Source: Desulfovibrionaceae bacterium (GTDB lineage: Bacteria > Pseudomonadota > Gammaproteobacteria > Burkholderiales > Burkholderiaceae_C). From it: a stretch of 7,423 nt of DNA. This document shows, one piece after another, positions 5,968-7,423 of this stretch (within the stretch, counting starts at the first letter, position 1; each line of letters opens with the position of its first letter). The stretch spans positions 1 to 7,423 of the forward strand of contig WRJY01000210.1 in the NCBI GenBank assembly GCA_009778355.1, in the 5' to 3' direction. Under the pieces are notes generated by a model. It had not been told where the DNA came from, did no database searches, and worked only from the letters and a program-made list of their open reading frames with translations. Position numbers and translations under genes: made by a program.

Positions 5968-6065
5968 GCTCCTTCCCCCTCCGGGGGAAGGCAGGGATTG
6001 GGGCCGGCGCCCGCTGGTGGCGCGGCTGGCGCCCATCCCAACCTTTCCCCAAAGGGGGAAGGAGC
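5968..6065. repeat. Composite hairpin repeat element, head-in form, before pdxA
   Basis: This 98-base element has a perfect 12-base terminal inverted repeat, GCTCCTTCCCCC (5968-5979) and GGGGGAAGGAGC (6054-6065). Each end is also a local hairpin: CCTTCCCCC-TCC-GGGGGAAGG (5971-5991, perfect arms) and CCTTTCCCC-AAA-GGGGGAAGG region (6042-6062, one T-G pair). Inside these, GGGATTGGGGC (5994-6004) is inverted relative to GCGCCCATCCC (6030-6040), and self-palindromic GGCGCC occurs at 6006-6011 and 6028-6033. The right module matches the left module of the element between tatA and tatB nearly base for base. Here the CATCCC heads face inward; there they face outward. The right arm contains the pdxA Shine-Dalgarno. 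Confidence 0.88.
6059..6064 (+). promoter_or_regulatory. pdxA Shine-Dalgarno inside the repeat arm
   Basis: AAGGAG lies 9 bases before ATG 6074 and decides the pdxA start. Its AAGG is the 3' arm of the hairpin at 6042-6062, and all six bases fall in the 12-base terminal repeat that can pair with 5968-5979, so in RNA the site can be sequestered in either structure. Confidence 0.75.
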
Positions 6066-6073
6066 CGGGCGCC

Positions 6074-7114
6074 ATGAACCCCATCGCCGTCACCCTGGGC
6101 GACCCGGCGGGCATCGGGCCGGAGATCATTGCCAAGGCATTCCGCGACGCGCCCGAGGCCACGCGCGGCTGCTTCGTCGCCGGCGACGTGGCGGCGCTGC
6201 GGCGCGCTGCGGCCATCGTGTGCGGGGCCGGCGGCGTCGATCTGCCGGTGGCCGAAATCGCCGCGCCGCGCCAGGCGCATCAGGCGCCGCCGCGCTGCAT
6301 TCCCGTGCTTCAGGTGGTTGCGCCGTTCGCGCCGCTGGCGCTGGGCCAGGTCAGCGCCCAGGCCGGGCGCGTGGCCGGCGACTGCGTGAGCTGGGCCGCG
6401 CGGGCGGCGCTGCGCGGCGAACTGGCGGCCATCGTCACCGCGCCGCTGCATAAGGAGGCGCTGGCGGCGGCGGGCGCGCCCTACGCGGGTTTCCCCGGCC
6501 ACACTGAGCTGCTGCAAGCCGAGGCGGCGGCGCACCTGAACCGGCCCGTGGACGAGTTGCCGGTGCGGATGATGCTGGCCAACGACGAATTGCGCACCGT
6601 GCTCGTCAGCATCCACCTGCCGCTGCGTCAAGCCATCGAGCAGGTCACCGAAGGCAATGTGCTGCAAACGCTGCGCATCACGCACCGTTCGGTCGGCGCG
6701 GCGCTGCGAAGGCCGCCGCGCATCGCCGTCGCCGGGCTGAACCCGCACGCGGGCGAAGGCGGACTGTTCGGCAGCGAGGAACGGCAAGCCATTGCTCCGG
6801 CCATCGCCCGCGCCCGCGCCGAAGGCATCGACGCCCGCGGCCCTTTCGCGCCCGACACGGTATTCATGCGCGCCCGCGCCGCGCCGGCGGGCGCGGGCGA
6901 ATTCGACGTGGTGCTCGCCATGTACCACGACCAGGGCCTGATTCCGGTGAAGTACCTCGGCGTCGAGCGCGGCGTCAACGTCACGCTGGGCCTGCCCCTG
7001 GTGCGCACCAGCCCCGACCACGGCACCGCGTTCGACCTCGCCGGCACGGGCCGCGCCGACGCCGGTAGCCTGCTGGCGGCAATCCGCATGGCGCGCCAAC
7101 TCAGTCAGGCGTGA
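6074..7114 (+). CDS. pdxA: PdxA, 4-hydroxythreonine-4-phosphate dehydrogenase
   Basis: This 346-residue cytoplasmic enzyme oxidises 4-phosphohydroxy-L-threonine with NAD to a product that decarboxylates to 3-amino-1-hydroxyacetone phosphate. PdxJ then uses that product to make pyridoxine 5'-phosphate (vitamin B6, DXP-dependent route). The family signature runs the whole length: TLGDPAGIGPEI (7-18), TAPLHKEAL (122-130), GFPGHTELL (139-147), GLNPHAGEGGLFGSEE (221-236), YHDQGLIPVK (284-293) and GLPLVRTSPDHGTAFD (306-321). The three metal-binding histidines expected for PdxA are His143, His225 and His285. The length is normal. ATG 6074 is chosen because of AAGGAG 9 bases upstream and the family-typical N-terminus. 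The frame extends to 5966, but only through the repeat. It is probably co-directional with the Nif3 gene but separated by the repeat. The stop is 20 bases before a large palindrome. Confidence 0.97.
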   Translation: MNPIAVTLGDPAGIGPEIIAKAFRDAPEATRGCFVAGDVAALRRAAAIVCGAGGVDLPVAEIAAPRQAHQAPPRCIPVLQVVAPFAPLALGQVSAQAGRVAGDCVSWAARAALRGELAAIVTAPLHKEALAAAGAPYAGFPGHTELLQAEAAAHLNRPVDELPVRMMLANDELRTVLVSIHLPLRQAIEQVTEGNVLQTLRITHRSVGAALRRPPRIAVAGLNPHAGEGGLFGSEERQAIAPAIARARAEGIDARGPFAPDTVFMRARAAPAGAGEFDVVLAMYHDQGLIPVKYLGVERGVNVTLGLPLVRTSPDHGTAFDLAGTGRADAGSLLAAIRMARQLSQA

Positions 7115-7134
7115 TGAAGAGCGGTTTTGCTTTA

Positions 7135-7182
7135 GAGCCTGTTTACGATCTCAGCGGGCCCGCTGAGATCATAAACAGGCTC
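7135..7182. repeat. 48-base near-perfect palindrome flanked by TTA direct repeats
   Basis: GAGCCTGTTTAC (7135-7146) continues into a 24-base perfect palindrome centred on GGGCCC (7156-7161) and ends ATAAACAGGCTC (7171-7182). The two 24-base halves match except for one C-A position (7146/7171), and there is no loop. TTA lies directly on both sides (7132-7134 and 7183-7185), which looks like a 3-base target duplication. It may be a minimal transposon-derived element made of two terminal repeats. GAGCC ends with a TNA duplication would fit IS5-family (IS1031-like) elements, but that link is inference. It lies 20 bases after the pdxA stop and could also stop transcription, though no T-run follows. 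Confidence 0.8.
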
Positions 7183-7225
7183 TTATGCCAACGGCCCTGA
7201 TTCCAACTCGCGCTTCAATAAACAA

Positions 7226-7309
7226 CCGTTCGCACTGAGCTTGTCCTGTCCTGAGCTTGTCCAAGGGTCGAAGTCCTGTGCCGGCCTTCGAGCAGTTCAG
7301 CCTGAACGG
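7226..7309. repeat. CCGTTC...GAACGG inverted-repeat intergenic element
   Basis: The ends CCGTTC (7226-7231) and GAACGG (7304-7309) are inverted, and the arms continue in imperfect pairing: CTGAGCTTGTCCAAGGG on the left against CCTTCGAGCAGTTCAG on the right. This is the familiar dispersed proteobacterial element whose typical arm reads CTGAGCTTGTCGAAGG, here diverged. CTGAGCTTGTCC is present twice, at 7235-7246 and 7251-7262, so a 16-base unit has been duplicated within the left arm. A minus-strand frame through it encodes LDKLRTGQA, the usual spurious translation of this repeat. Confidence 0.82.
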
Positions 7310-7329
7310 TGATGAAAATTTTTGACGCG

Positions 7330-7423
7330 AATTGAACCTAAAAACGGCAGTTGAACGCGCTCGCCAGTGCCGTGATCGGCGCGTCAGGCAAGGCGCGAGG
7401 ACGCGGCGGGCTAATGCCCGCAA
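7330..7423. repeat. Possible further intergenic repeat, cut by the window edge
   Basis: From about 7330 the sequence becomes GC-rich and contains GCGTCAGGCAAGGCGCG (7381-7397), then a perfect 6-base hairpin GCGGGC-TAAT-GCCCGC (7406-7421). Short inverted words (GACGCG at 7324-7329 and CGCGTC at 7380-7385) hint at a structured element continuing to the right. Identification as a repeat rests on appearance only. Confidence 0.3.

Larger units (their letters stand above)
7115..7423. other. 309-base region without a credible gene, packed with repeats
   Basis: No frame here has a start with a ribosome binding site and a recognisable protein. The region consists of the palindrome at 7135-7182, an inverted-repeat element at 7226-7309, and a GC-rich tail from about 7330 ending in a small hairpin. 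The base composition between the elements is mixed (for example GATGAAAATTTTTGACG near 7311-7327), with no clear promoter or tRNA. Confidence 0.7.

Noticed and set aside
5171..7099. A 642-codon open frame on the minus strand across the Nif3 gene and pdxA.
   Set aside because: It is antisense to two well-identified genes, runs through the repeat, is rich in Arg/Ala/Gly/His as expected for a shadow frame in GC-rich DNA, and has no recognisable domain.
7169..7423. An 84-codon minus-strand frame at the right edge.
   Set aside because: It reads through the palindrome and the CCGTTC element, giving the typical spurious LDKLRTGQ translation.
1..7423. tRNA or rRNA genes, an origin of replication, or a phage or toxin-antitoxin system.
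   Set aside because: No cloverleaf, rRNA segment, DnaA-box cluster or matching protein motif was seen on reading both strands.

Overview
The window is high-GC DNA with long shadow frames on both strands. Its gene content points to a betaproteobacterium of the order Burkholderiales, most probably family Comamonadaceae (Acidovorax-like relatives). The reasons are the block hisE / DUF4870-like membrane protein / HIT protein / tatA-tatB-tatC / DegQ-type protease / Nif3-like protein, the form of the encoded proteins, and the repeats in the gaps. The genus cannot be named from sequence alone.

Layout. Positions 1-167 hold the 3' end of hisE (histidine biosynthesis). Four plus-strand genes follow. 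A small membrane protein (164-580), a patatin-like lipid acyl hydrolase (580-1617) and a HIT-family nucleotide-binding protein (1614-2000) overlap each other by 1-4 bases, and the first also overlaps hisE, so this is a translationally coupled chain. After a 94-base gap with a weak promoter-like site comes the twin-arginine translocase: tatA (2095-2337), a 219-base gap filled by a 135-base hairpin-rich repeat, tatB (2557-3036), and tatC (3033-3827), which overlaps tatB by 4 bases. A membrane-anchored trypsin-like protease with one PDZ domain is convergent to tatC (3923-5065, minus). Divergent from it is a Nif3-family dinuclear-metal protein (5147-5941). A second copy of the hairpin repeat follows and supplies the ribosome binding site of pdxA (6074-7114, vitamin B6 synthesis). 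The last 309 bases hold no credible gene. They contain a 48-base near-perfect palindrome with TTA on both sides, an 84-base CCGTTC...GAACGG inverted-repeat element, and a GC-rich tail that may be another repeat cut by the window edge.

How it works together. TatA, TatB and TatC form the complete Tat export machine for folded proteins. The neighbouring protease probably does quality control on the periplasmic side of the same membrane. The his, HIT, Nif3 and pdxA genes are housekeeping neighbours with no evident shared pathway.

I see no convincing undescribed multi-gene system. The least ordinary features are the intergenic elements. Two composite repeats are built from the same roughly 36-base hairpin module, head-out between tatA and tatB and head-in before pdxA. 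In the second, one hairpin arm contains the pdxA Shine-Dalgarno. The palindrome after pdxA looks like two transposon-type ends joined head to head. A further point is the patatin gene set between the DUF4870-like and HIT genes.
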